A stretch of DNA of 57,900 nt from Lachnospiraceae bacterium (GTDB lineage: Bacteria; Bacillota; Clostridia; Lachnospirales; Lachnospiraceae), in assembly GCA_009911195.1 (NCBI GenBank), contig QXWV01000035.1, positions 1 through 57,900 on the forward strand, in the 5' to 3' direction. The notes under the pieces were generated by a model, which was given only the letters and a program-made list of their open reading frames with translations, was not told where the DNA came from and made no database searches. Below, piece after piece: positions 1-8,527 of this stretch; within the stretch, counting starts at the first letter, position 1; each line of letters begins with the position of its first letter. Position numbers and translations under genes: made by a program.

Positions 1-6
1 ATACAG

Positions 7-46
7 CCCCGTGCAGAGGAAATAAGCCGCTATGCTGCGCACGGGG
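7..46. other. Short inverted repeat upstream of lon
   Basis: CCCCGTGC at 7-14 is repeated inverted as GCACGGGG at 39-46. It may belong to the end of a gene or transcript that begins before the window. No coding assignment is possible for bases 1-54. Confidence 0.35.
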
Positions 47-54
47 CGCGTGGC

Positions 55-90
55 GAGTAGGGGAAGATGGCTCTTCCCTACTCAATTTTT
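55..90 (+). terminator. Rho-independent terminator before lon
   Basis: A stem of about 12 bp (55-67 with 72-83, one bulged G, loop TGGC) is followed directly by AATTTTT. It ends transcription from a gene left of the window and separates it from lon. Confidence 0.75.
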
Positions 91-192
91 GTGTACTTTG
101 CCAAGCGCCTTCCATGGCCGGGGCTTTTGGCTCTAACATTAACATAGGAAAATAAGGAATTGGAAATAAACAGGGAAGAGGGAATAGACAGG

Positions 193-2610
193 ATGGAAGT
201 AGTGATAAAAGCGGACGAAAAGAAATATATTCCTACAGTGGCGCTGCGGGGGATGGTTATATTGCCCCGCACGATTATTCATTTTGATTTGAGCCGTAAA
301 AAGTCAATTGCGGCGGTGGAGCAATCCATGGTGGAGAACCAGAGGATTTTTTTGGTGACGCAGAAGGATACGGAAGAGAAAGACCCGGATTTTGAAGGGG
401 TTTATCATATAGGAACAATAGCTTTGGTAAAACAGATTATTAAAATGCCGAATAATATTGTCCGTGTTATGGTGGAAGGAACTTCCAGGGGGGAATTGCA
501 GCGCTTTACGGAAAGTGAAGTGTATCTGGAAGGGGAAATAAAGGAAATTGATGAGCCTGCTAATTTACGGGGAACCGTACAGGAGGAAGCGATGGTGCGG
601 CAGATTAAAGAATTATTTGCGGGCTATGCGGTATTTTATCCGAAAACAGGGGCGGCGGTGGAACGCCATATTCAGGATATCTATGAGTTGGGCTGGGTAT
701 TGGACCAGATAACTATTAATATGCCATTACACTATGAAAGCAAACAAAACGTGCTTGCAGCGGTTGACCTGGAAGAACGTTATGAAATTTTGGCGGGAAC
801 ATTGAACAATGAAATAGAGGTGGCCAAAATCCGTACCGAACTTTCCGAGAAGATAAGGGGAAAAGTGGAAAAGAACCAGAAGGAATATCTTTTGAGGGAG
901 CAGCTACAGTTTATCAGGGAAGAATTGGGGGAGGAAAATTCTTATTCCGATGCGGAACAGTTTGAGGCGGATTTAAAGAAGCTAAAAGCCGGCAAGGAAG
1001 TGAAAGAGAAAATAAGCAAAGAGATTGCCCGGTATCGCAGGCTATCCCAGAATAGTTCGGAAGGTGCGGTGGAAAGGGGCTATATCGAAACGCTGCTGGA
1101 GCTGCCCTGGGATAAGTGTACGAAGGATAACACGGACATTACCAAAGCAGAAACCATTTTGGAGAGGGACCATTATGGATTGAAGCAGGTAAAGGAAAGG
1201 GTGCTGGAAGCTTTGGCGGTACGCTGCCTGACCAAACAGGGACAGGCGCCGATTATTTGCTTGATTGGCCCTCCTGGAACAGGAAAGACATCCATTGCGA
1301 AGAGTGTAGCGGAAGCTATGAATAAGAAATATGTGAGAATCAGCCTGGGCGGCGTGAGGGATGAGGCGGAAATCAGAGGCCACAGGAAAACTTATGTGGG
1401 AGCCATGCCTGGGCGGATTATTGCCGGATTGAAACAGGCAGGGGTAAAAAACCCCCTGATGCTTCTGGATGAAATCGATAAGGTGAGCAGTGACTATAAA
1501 GGGGATACTTCCTCCGCTTTGCTGGAAGTGCTGGACGGGGAACAGAACAATAAATTCAGAGACCATTATGTAGAGATACCGGTGGATTTATCGGAAATAT
1601 TGTTCATTGCCACGGCGAATTCGGCTGGAACCATTCCCAGACCTTTGTTGGACCGTATGGAACTCATAGAGGTGAACAGTTATACGGCCAATGAAAAGTA
1701 TCATATTGCCAAAGAACATCTGGTGGCGAAGCAGCTATGTAAAAACGGGCTGGAAGGCGGGCAGTTGTCCATCAGCGACAGTGCATTGAAAAAAATGATA
1801 GAATGTTATACGAGGGAAGCCGGAGTCCGGGATTTGGAGCGGCAAATCGGAAGTATTTGCCGGAAGGCGGCCAAAGAGATTTTGCAGAAGAAAAAGAAGG
1901 GGATTAAAGTGACCGCTTCCAACCTGGAAAAATATCTGGGCAAAGAAAAATACAGTACTAACCGGGTCAATGAAAAGGACGAAGTAGGGATTGTAAGAGG
2001 GTTGGCCTGGACCAGCGTAGGCGGGGAAACCCTACAGATAGAAGTGAATGTAATGCCAGGGAAAGGGGAGGTTGACTTAACTGGACAAATGGGGGATGTG
2101 ATGAAAGAGTCGGCTATTACCGGTTTAAGTTATGTCCGTTCCATTAGCAGCCAATATGGAATCAGCCCCAAAACATTTAAAGAAAATGATTTTCATATAC
2201 ATATCCCGGAAGGCGCTGTACCAAAGGATGGCCCCAGCGCAGGGATTACGATGGCCACAGCCCTTTTATCCGCCATTACCCATACGCCGGTAAAAGCGGA
2301 TGTGGCAATGACAGGGGAAATCACGCTGCGGGGCAGGGTGCTGCCTATCGGGGGATTAAAGGAAAAAATACTGGCCGCTAAAACAGCGGGAATCAAGACA
2401 GTGCTCGTTCCGGAAAAGAATAAGAAGGATGTTGAGGAAATAGAAAGTGAAATCAAATCCGGGCTATCCATCCACTTTGTAGAAAATATGGAGGACGTGC
2501 TCCCCTATGCCTTAGCCGGAGAGATTGTAAAAGATGGGGCAGCAGGAACGAAAAAGCAGGGAAACAACAGTTTAAATACAAGGAAGAAAGGAATTTCAAA
2601 TGGTAATTAA
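193..2610 (+). CDS. lon: ATP-dependent Lon protease (LonA)
   Basis: Cytosolic AAA+ serine protease that degrades misfolded and regulatory proteins. It has the N-terminal LON substrate domain (about residues 10-200), a coiled middle, Walker A GPPGTGKTS, Walker B LLDEIDK, and a C-terminal S16 protease domain. The catalytic Ser lies in DGPSAGIT and the catalytic Lys is the second Lys of GGLKEK, 43 residues later as in other LonA enzymes. Length (805 aa) is normal. ATG 193 follows GGGAAGAGGG at a fair distance; TTG 160 in the same frame is an alternative giving 816 aa. The 3' end overlaps the start of ysxC by 11 bp, so the two are translationally coupled. In many Firmicutes this pair lies next to clpX, which would be left of the window. 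Confidence 0.97.
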   Translation: MEVVIKADEKKYIPTVALRGMVILPRTIIHFDLSRKKSIAAVEQSMVENQRIFLVTQKDTEEKDPDFEGVYHIGTIALVKQIIKMPNNIVRVMVEGTSRGELQRFTESEVYLEGEIKEIDEPANLRGTVQEEAMVRQIKELFAGYAVFYPKTGAAVERHIQDIYELGWVLDQITINMPLHYESKQNVLAAVDLEERYEILAGTLNNEIEVAKIRTELSEKIRGKVEKNQKEYLLREQLQFIREELGEENSYSDAEQFEADLKKLKAGKEVKEKISKEIARYRRLSQNSSEGAVERGYIETLLELPWDKCTKDNTDITKAETILERDHYGLKQVKERVLEALAVRCLTKQGQAPIICLIGPPGTGKTSIAKSVAEAMNKKYVRISLGGVRDEAEIRGHRKTYVGAMPGRIIAGLKQAGVKNPLMLLDEIDKVSSDYKGDTSSALLEVLDGEQNNKFRDHYVEIPVDLSEILFIATANSAGTIPRPLLDRMELIEVNSYTANEKYHIAKEHLVAKQLCKNGLEGGQLSISDSALKKMIECYTREAGVRDLERQIGSICRKAAKEILQKKKKGIKVTASNLEKYLGKEKYSTNRVNEKDEVGIVRGLAWTSVGGETLQIEVNVMPGKGEVDLTGQMGDVMKESAITGLSYVRSISSQYGISPKTFKENDFHIHIPEGAVPKDGPSAGITMATALLSAITHTPVKADVAMTGEITLRGRVLPIGGLKEKILAAKTAGIKTVLVPEKNKKDVEEIESEIKSGLSIHFVENMEDVLPYALAGEIVKDGAAGTKKQGNNSLNTRKKGISNGN

Positions 2611-3196
2611 GAATGTAAACCTGGAAACAGTCTGTGGTATTACCAGTAAAATACCGGAAAATCAATTGATAGAATTTGCATTTGCAGGAAAGAGCAATGT
2701 AGGGAAATCTTCGTTGATTAATGGCCTGATGAACAGGAAGTCGCTGGCCAGAACCAGCTCCCAGCCCGGAAAAACACAGACAATTAACTATTACAATATC
2801 AATGGCCAATGCTACTTTGTGGATTTGCCGGGATACGGCTATACCACGGCGAATGTAAAGGTGAAGGAACAATGGGGGAAAATGGTGGAGCGCTATCTCC
2901 ATAAGACGAAGATGCTAAAGGCGATTTTCCTTCTGATTGACATCCGCCATGAGCCTTCCGGCAATGACAAAACGATGTATGAATGGATGCTTCACTACGG
3001 CTTCCACCCCATCATCATTGCCACGAAACTGGATAAGCTGAAAAAAAGCCAGGTACCAAAGCATATAAAAATGATAAGGACAGGGCTTCAAATGGACGCG
3101 GACAGCATTTTGATTCCATACTCTTCCCTGACCAAACAAGGCAGGGAAGAAATATACGAACTTTTAGATAAACTTTTGGAAGAAGAAAAGCAATAA
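2600..3196 (+). CDS. ysxC: Ribosome-biogenesis GTPase YsxC/EngB
   Basis: Small TrmE-Era-EngA-type GTPase needed for late assembly of the 50S ribosomal subunit. G1 is AGKSNVGKSS (about residues 29-38), G3 is DLPGYG and G4 is TKLDK, all in family order; the 198-aa length is typical. The ATG overlaps the lon stop region, and GGAAGAAAGGAA inside lon serves as its ribosome site. The lon-ysxC pairing is widely conserved in Firmicutes, which supports the call. Confidence 0.96.
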   Translation: MVIKNVNLETVCGITSKIPENQLIEFAFAGKSNVGKSSLINGLMNRKSLARTSSQPGKTQTINYYNINGQCYFVDLPGYGYTTANVKVKEQWGKMVERYLHKTKMLKAIFLLIDIRHEPSGNDKTMYEWMLHYGFHPIIIATKLDKLKKSQVPKHIKMIRTGLQMDADSILIPYSSLTKQGREEIYELLDKLLEEEKQ

Positions 3197-3227
3197 CCAC
3201 AATTACGAAGGGAGCCGTGATTATCAT

Positions 3228-4418
3228 ATGAAACCGTTATCCAGAACGTATATTAAAGCATTGATGAACATAGGGATTGCAATATTAATCCTATTGCTCA
3301 TGATATTCCTGCTTCCAAGAGTGATTCTGTTCTTCATGCCTTTCGTTATCGGCTGGATTATTGCCCTGATAGCGAACCCGCTGGTACATTTTTTTGAAAA
3401 TAAGCTGAAAATCAGGAGAAAGGCCGGAACTGCATTTGTAGTGGTAGCCGTGATTACCCTGGTGGTGCTGGCAGGGTATTTGTTAGGCAGTAAAATAGTG
3501 CAGGAAACGATAGGGCTTGTCAATGAATTGCCCAATATATGGAATTCCCTGGAGGAAGACTTCCGCACTATAGGCAAAAATCTGGATATTTTATACAGCC
3601 GTTTCCCGGAGGAGGTACGCGACAGCATCGCGGGGATAGGAGAACAGATGGAAGGCTTTGTGGGGGATGTGGTAAGCCGTGTGGGTTCGCCTACCATCGA
3701 AGCCGTGGGGAACTTTGCCAAGAATCTCCCTACAATTGTAATCGGGATTATTATGTGCCTTTTATCCGCATATTTTTTTGTGGCGGAAAGAGACTATTTG
3801 AATGTCCATGTAAAAAGCCATATGCCTGAGGCGGTGACTTACCGCTGGAATATGATGTCGCGAAGCTTCCGCCGTGCGGTGGGTGGATATTTCAAAGCCC
3901 AGTTTAAGATTGAGATTTGGATGTATTTGCTTTTAGTGCTGGGGCTTTGGATTTTGAAGGTGGATTATGCTTTTTTGATTGCTATCGGCATTGCTTTTTT
4001 GGATTTCCTGCCTGTTTTTGGAACCGGGACGGTGCTTATGCCTTGGGCAGTCATCAAGATACTGAGCGCGGATTATAAAATGGCGGTAGGGCTTTTGATT
4101 ATTTGGTGCGGGGGACAATTGGCGCGGCAGATTATCCAGCCGAAAATTGTGGGGGATTCCATCGGTGTTCCGCCGATTCCTACTTTATTTCTGCTGTTTA
4201 TCGGGTATAAGGCGGCCGGCGTATTCGGTATGATTATTGCGGTGCCCATCGGCATTATTCTTATGAATATGTATGAAGAAGGGGTATTTGATACAACTAA
4301 AAACAGCATAAAAATCCTCTTGGCAGGGGTGAATCATTTCCGGCGTCTGGACGAAACAGATTTGTCGGTTATCCGGGAATATGAAAGCTATCAGAGGGAA
4401 AAGAGGGATGGGAAATGA
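3228..4418 (+). CDS. AI-2E family transporter (PF01594-type membrane protein)
   Basis: Polytopic permease of the AI-2E/YdiK/YtvI family. Some members export or take up small molecules or ions; the substrate here is not readable. Hydrophobic segments lie near residues 12-37, 58-78, 150-180 and 210-330, and the conserved block around DFLPVFGTGTVLMPWA is the family hallmark. The 396-aa length is usual. The stop overlaps the next ATG (ATGA, 4415-4418), so it is coupled to the dehydrogenase gene. Confidence 0.88.
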   Translation: MKPLSRTYIKALMNIGIAILILLLMIFLLPRVILFFMPFVIGWIIALIANPLVHFFENKLKIRRKAGTAFVVVAVITLVVLAGYLLGSKIVQETIGLVNELPNIWNSLEEDFRTIGKNLDILYSRFPEEVRDSIAGIGEQMEGFVGDVVSRVGSPTIEAVGNFAKNLPTIVIGIIMCLLSAYFFVAERDYLNVHVKSHMPEAVTYRWNMMSRSFRRAVGGYFKAQFKIEIWMYLLLVLGLWILKVDYAFLIAIGIAFLDFLPVFGTGTVLMPWAVIKILSADYKMAVGLLIIWCGGQLARQIIQPKIVGDSIGVPPIPTLFLLFIGYKAAGVFGMIIAVPIGIILMNMYEEGVFDTTKNSIKILLAGVNHFRRLDETDLSVIREYESYQREKRDGK

Positions 4419-5398
4419 AAGTAACGGTATATAGCTGCAGAGAATTTGATGAAAAGGAACTATTCATACAGTACGGAAAAGAATTAGGTATAGAACTGGT
4501 TTTATGCCCGGATGCGCCATGTATGGAAAACATAGGACTGGCGGATGGGAGCGATTGTATTGATATATTGACTACCAGGATGACGGAAGGACTGCTTGGT
4601 GCTTTAAAGGAGCGGGGAGTCCGCTATGTGGTGACCCGCACGATTGGCTATGACCATATAGATATGGAGGCCGCAAAAAAGTTAGGGATTACAGTGGCGA
4701 ATGCCCCCTATGGACCGCATGGGGTGGCGGATTATGCGGTGATGCTGATTCTGATGTCCATACGCAAGATGAAAAGAATCATAGAACGGACGAATATCCA
4801 GGACTATACGTTAAAGGGGATTCAAGGGCGTGAATTGAAGGATATGACCGTAGGAGTCATCGGTACAGGAAGGATAGGGAGGACTGTAATCCGCAACTTG
4901 TCAGGTTTTGGCTGCAAACTGTTAGCTTATGATTTATTTGAAAATGAAGAGGTGAAAAAAGACGCGGAGTATGTTACACTGGAAGAAATATGGAAGCAGG
5001 CAGACATCATCACTTTACATGCTCCCCTTACGGATAGCAGTTTCCATATGATTGGAAAGGATACGATTGCCCGGATGAAGGATGGGGTAGTCATTGTAAA
5101 TACAGCCAGGGGAGGCTTAATCGATTCCCAGGCATTGATGGAAGGGATTGAATCGGGGAAAGTGGGGGCTGCCGGGCTGGATGTGGTCGAAAATGAATTT
5201 GAACTCTATTATTATGACAGGAAATCGGATGTGCTAAGCAACAGGGAGCTGGCAGTGCTGAGAGGATTTCCTAATGTGACGGTGACGCACCATATGGCAT
5301 TTTATACCGATGAGTGCGTAAAAACAGTGGTGAGGGATTCCCTGACGGGCTGCAAACTTTTTGCGGAAGGACGGGAGAATCCATGGGAGGTTGCATAA
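4415..5398 (+). CDS. VanH-like D-lactate / D-2-hydroxyacid dehydrogenase
   Basis: NADH-dependent D-isomer-specific 2-hydroxyacid dehydrogenase, probably reducing pyruvate or a related 2-keto acid. The Rossmann motif GVIGTGRIGRTV sits near residue 148. Catalytic Arg is in NTARGGLIDSQ, Glu in VVENEFELYYYD and His in THHMAFYTDE. Sequence flavour (TRTIGYDHID, GVADYAVMLILMSIR, FYTDE) resembles VanH and D-LDH rather than phosphoglycerate dehydrogenase. No D-Ala-D-Lac ligase or VanX is nearby, so a fermentative or metabolic role is more likely than glycopeptide resistance. It overlaps the upstream gene by 4 bp. Confidence 0.85.
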   Translation: MKVTVYSCREFDEKELFIQYGKELGIELVLCPDAPCMENIGLADGSDCIDILTTRMTEGLLGALKERGVRYVVTRTIGYDHIDMEAAKKLGITVANAPYGPHGVADYAVMLILMSIRKMKRIIERTNIQDYTLKGIQGRELKDMTVGVIGTGRIGRTVIRNLSGFGCKLLAYDLFENEEVKKDAEYVTLEEIWKQADIITLHAPLTDSSFHMIGKDTIARMKDGVVIVNTARGGLIDSQALMEGIESGKVGAAGLDVVENEFELYYYDRKSDVLSNRELAVLRGFPNVTVTHHMAFYTDECVKTVVRDSLTGCKLFAEGRENPWEVA

Positions 5399-6139
5399 TT
5401 GCGCAATATAAAAGTAATACTTCAATATGAAGGAACAAAATACCAGGGCTGGCAGAGGCAGGAGAACACCAGCAATACCATTCAGGGCAGGCTGGAGGCA
5501 TTGCTGACGAAAATGTGCGGCAGGAAAGTGGAAGTGGATGGTTCAGGGAGGACGGATGCAGGCGTTCATGCATATGGTCAGGTAGCTAATTTCCATATTG
5601 ATACGGAAATGGGCCTTCAGGAAATTATGGACTATATGAACCGTTATTTGCCGGAAGACATTGCGGTCATTGATATTGCAGAAATGCCTGAACGCTTTCA
5701 CAGCAGGCTGAATGCAAAAGGCAAAACTTACCGGTACAGAGTGATAAACAGCAGTGTGCCACATATATTTGATAGAAGGTATGTGTATGTAGTGGAAGAA
5801 AGATTGGATGTGGAAGCTATGAGACGGGCGGCCGGGGTGCTGTGCGGGACTCATGACTACAAGGCATTTACTTCCAGCAAAAAAAGCCGGAAATCCACTG
5901 TCCGGACAGTGGATTCGATTACAATAGAAAAAGAAGGCGATGAGATTCGCTTCACATTTAAAGGGAACGGTTTCCTGTTCCATATGGTAAGGATTATGAT
6001 GGGAACCCTGCTGGAGGCGGGGATGCACAAGACAGATGAGGCACAGATAAAGAAGCTTTTAGAATCGGGAACGAGACAGGAAGCAGGTTATTTAGTGCCT
6101 GCCAAGGGATTAGCTTTGGTGGAGGTTCGTTATTCGTGA
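5399..6139 (+). CDS. truA: tRNA pseudouridine(38-40) synthase TruA
   Basis: Converts U38-U40 to pseudouridine in the tRNA anticodon stem-loop. Catalytic Asp53 lies in GSGRTDAGVHA; the middle KGKTYRYRV and the C-terminal GNGFLFHMVRIMMGTL motif are standard. Length 246 aa is normal. The start is TTG at 5399, chosen because GGAGG (5386-5390) lies 8 nt upstream and no ATG is available near it. It follows the dehydrogenase without a gap and overlaps the VanZ-like gene by 4 bp. Confidence 0.96.
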   Translation: MRNIKVILQYEGTKYQGWQRQENTSNTIQGRLEALLTKMCGRKVEVDGSGRTDAGVHAYGQVANFHIDTEMGLQEIMDYMNRYLPEDIAVIDIAEMPERFHSRLNAKGKTYRYRVINSSVPHIFDRRYVYVVEERLDVEAMRRAAGVLCGTHDYKAFTSSKKSRKSTVRTVDSITIEKEGDEIRFTFKGNGFLFHMVRIMMGTLLEAGMHKTDEAQIKKLLESGTRQEAGYLVPAKGLALVEVRYS

Positions 6140-6615
6140 ATAAATCAAAACGCATAAAAATTGTGTTTTTTATATATATTGCAGTAGTAATTAAAGTAAT
6201 TATATTCAAATACCCATGGGAAGACCTGAAAGCTATTATGGATACATGGGAAAGGGGCGTTATCCTGGAAGGGCTGGATACCGCAAATTTTACGTTGTTT
6301 AAAACGATAAAAATGTATATAGACTATTCTTATATGCTGAACAGCTTTGAAAATTTAGTGGGGAACGTTGTGGTATTCGTTCCATTTGGTTTTTTGCTTC
6401 CGTATATTCATAAAAAGTCAGTGAAATTTCCGGTATTGCTGTGCAATGCTTTCTTTTTCGTGCTGGGAATCGAAGTATTCCAGTTATTCAGCGCCTTCGG
6501 GGCATTCGATGTGGATGATATCCTGTTAAATTGCTTTGGGGCATCGTTAGGCTGGGTATTTTTCTGGCAGTGGGAAAGAATACGGAAGCGGCCGGCGGAC
6601 AGTATGAAAAATTAA
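6136..6615 (+). CDS. VanZ-like membrane protein
   Basis: Small integral membrane protein (159 aa) of the VanZ-like family, with about four hydrophobic segments (residues 7-25, 75-95, 101-121, 129-149). The family core is visible in NLVGNVVVFVPFGFLLP and in FDVDDILLNCFGASLGW. VanZ gives low-level teicoplanin resistance in enterococci, but most chromosomal relatives have no known function. The GTG start overlaps the end of truA and is served by GGAGG at 6121-6125. It closes the lon-truA cluster. Confidence 0.85.
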   Translation: MNKSKRIKIVFFIYIAVVIKVIIFKYPWEDLKAIMDTWERGVILEGLDTANFTLFKTIKMYIDYSYMLNSFENLVGNVVVFVPFGFLLPYIHKKSVKFPVLLCNAFFFVLGIEVFQLFSAFGAFDVDDILLNCFGASLGWVFFWQWERIRKRPADSMKN

Positions 6616-6626
6616 TAGAAATTTCT

Positions 6627-6653
6627 TGAAACTTTTTCCCTTCTTAATGCGTC
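6627..6653 (+). promoter_or_regulatory. ECF-sigma-type promoter
   Basis: TGAAACTTTTT (6627-6637) and CGTC (6650-6653) match the classic extracytoplasmic-function promoter (GAAAC / CGTC) with 17 bp between AAC and CGTC. It lies about 210 bp upstream of the ECF sigma gene, which suggests autoregulation. The rest of 6654-6863 is very A+T rich and holds no gene. Confidence 0.75.
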
Positions 6654-6863
6654 TAATAATAAAGAGAGAACGGGCCGTTGCAGAAAACAAAAGCTGCATG
6701 CGGCCATCTTATCTGCTTTTTCCAAAGATTTTTATCCAAAAAAAATAAGAAAAAAATAATAAATATTTTTGCAGTATTTTTGGTTTATATGGGATATTAC
6801 TATATAGGGGATATGAAATAACGAGTGATAGACAAATAATTATGAAGACGAGAGACAGTACAT

Positions 6864-7475
6864 ATGATGGAGAAGAAGAGCAGAAGGGCAGAAGTGTCTG
6901 TTTCGATAGATATGGAAGAACTGCAAAGGAAGATTGATTCCTACAGCAATTTGCTGTATCGAATCGCGTATTTGCAGCTTAGGAATAACCAGGATGCAGA
7001 GGATGTGGTGCAGGAAACTTTTTATCAGTTTATAAAAGCGAAAAAAGGGTTTGAATCGCCGGAGCATGAGAAGGCATGGCTGATTAAGGTAACGCTGAAC
7101 GGCTGTAGAAAGGTTTGGCGTTCCGCATGGTACAGGCATATAGATGTGATGCCGGCAAGCAAGGCAGCGGAGGATGCTGGAGAAAGCGCCCACGGCATGG
7201 CGATGGACGATATCCGCGATGCTATTTATGATAATACAAAGGAAAATATTCTGGAAGATATCCTGATAAAGGAAAGAAACCGGGAAATTATGGAAGCGGT
7301 GATGAAGCTGCCGGGAAGATACCGGGAAGTAATACATCTGTTTTATTTCCAGCAAATGAGCATAAAGGAAATAAGCGTTGTGACAAAACGGAGGGAATCT
7401 ACGATAACATCACAACTGACAAGGGGCAGGGAACTGCTTAGAAAAAATCTGAAGGAGGAGTATCGGTATGAATGA
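6864..7475 (+). CDS. ECF RNA polymerase sigma factor
   Basis: Sigma-70 family, extracytoplasmic-function class. Region 2 spans about residues 28-95 (LLYRIAYLQLRNNQDAEDVVQETF split over the helix; WLIKVTLNGCRK) and region 4 about residues 148-200 (LPGRYREVIHLFYFQQMSIK, then the helix-turn-helix). Length 203 aa. The ATG at 6864 is immediately followed by a second ATG at 6867; either may be used. It overlaps the downstream anti-sigma-like gene by 8 bp, the usual arrangement of a sigma/anti-sigma pair. A matching ECF promoter precedes it. Confidence 0.93.
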   Translation: MMEKKSRRAEVSVSIDMEELQRKIDSYSNLLYRIAYLQLRNNQDAEDVVQETFYQFIKAKKGFESPEHEKAWLIKVTLNGCRKVWRSAWYRHIDVMPASKAAEDAGESAHGMAMDDIRDAIYDNTKENILEDILIKERNREIMEAVMKLPGRYREVIHLFYFQQMSIKEISVVTKRRESTITSQLTRGRELLRKNLKEEYRYE

Positions 7476-8433
7476 TTTCAAAGAATGTTATCAGTCGGCA
7501 GTCAATGATATTCTGGGCGAAAAAGAATTCCATATAGATGCTTCCCGGTGTATGGATGAAAGAAGGCATCAACGCTTTGTTGCCAGAAGGATGAAAAAGA
7601 TGGCAGCTTCGGCATTTTCGGCGGTATGCGTTATTTTCCTGTGTGGTTTTGGAACGGTAAAGGCAGCGGAATATATTGAAAACGTGATAAAAGTAAACCA
7701 ATGGGGATTTGAGTCCGCGGATGCGGTTACGATGGCGAAAAATGAGTCTGCGGATGCCCAGGCCCATATTATTTCGGAAGAGATAGGGGCAAATCCGGAA
7801 ATGGCGGATGCCGGTACAGAAATGGCAGCGGCCAGAGGGATAGAGGAAGCAAACAGCCCGGAGGAAGATAGGCTGGAAAGCCCTTCTAGGACAGATGAGG
7901 AAACAGCTATGGCTATGGCAGGAGTTGGCACACTGGATGGTTTGGAAGAGGAAAAAAGGACATCCCAAAAAGAGATGGAGGAAGAACTGGACATAGAAGA
8001 TATACCGGTAAAGAATTATACTTCTTTGAAAGAGTTTGAAGAAAATGAAGATATTATTTTCCCCCAACCGTCTATAATCATGGGGCAGGATGCGGAAACC
8101 GTGGATATCACAATTTGTGGGGACTGGGCTATGGTCCGGTATGACATGGAAGGAAAAGTGGTTTGGGTAGAACGCACCGATTATGCACAAACCCAGGGCC
8201 ATGCATCTTCAAAGGTATTCCCTGGGGGTGTATGTAATGAGAGGACATACACTACAGCCCAGGGTTATACGTACACTTTAGTGGACTCGGTGAGGGAGAA
8301 CGACACGGAAGTGCTCCAGATTCATGGAGCGGTCACGGTAGGAACATATGAAGCTTATATTGACTTTATGGGATATACGGAAGAGGAAGCAAAACAAATA
8401 ATAGAGAGCATTAATTTGAGAGAATACGAATAA
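7468..8433 (+). CDS. Membrane anti-sigma-like protein with DUF4367-type C-terminal domain
   Basis: 321-aa protein with a short cytoplasmic N-terminus (about 1-40), one transmembrane helix (about 41-62), a long acidic Glu/Ala-rich linker (about 85-190), and an extracellular domain (about 200-321) resembling DUF4367 (QTQGHASSKVF, YTLVDSVREN). The topology and the overlap with the ECF gene imply that it holds the sigma factor at the membrane and senses an envelope signal. The N-terminal part has no clear zinc ZAS motif. AGGAGG inside the sigma gene provides its ribosome site. Confidence 0.8.
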   Translation: MNDFKECYQSAVNDILGEKEFHIDASRCMDERRHQRFVARRMKKMAASAFSAVCVIFLCGFGTVKAAEYIENVIKVNQWGFESADAVTMAKNESADAQAHIISEEIGANPEMADAGTEMAAARGIEEANSPEEDRLESPSRTDEETAMAMAGVGTLDGLEEEKRTSQKEMEEELDIEDIPVKNYTSLKEFEENEDIIFPQPSIIMGQDAETVDITICGDWAMVRYDMEGKVVWVERTDYAQTQGHASSKVFPGGVCNERTYTTAQGYTYTLVDSVRENDTEVLQIHGAVTVGTYEAYIDFMGYTEEEAKQIIESINLREYE

Positions 8434-8527
8434 AAGGGCAGCCAGGAAAAGGCTGTATTGACTGCGATGGTCATACAAGAGGAGGAAATTGATTAAGGGT
8501 TTAGGCGTTACGAGAGGAGGAAACCGA

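Noticed and set aside
4415-6615. Glycopeptide-resistance operon
   Set aside because: VanH-like and VanZ-like proteins are present, but VanA/B-type ligase, VanX and VanRS are not. Resistance cannot be claimed.
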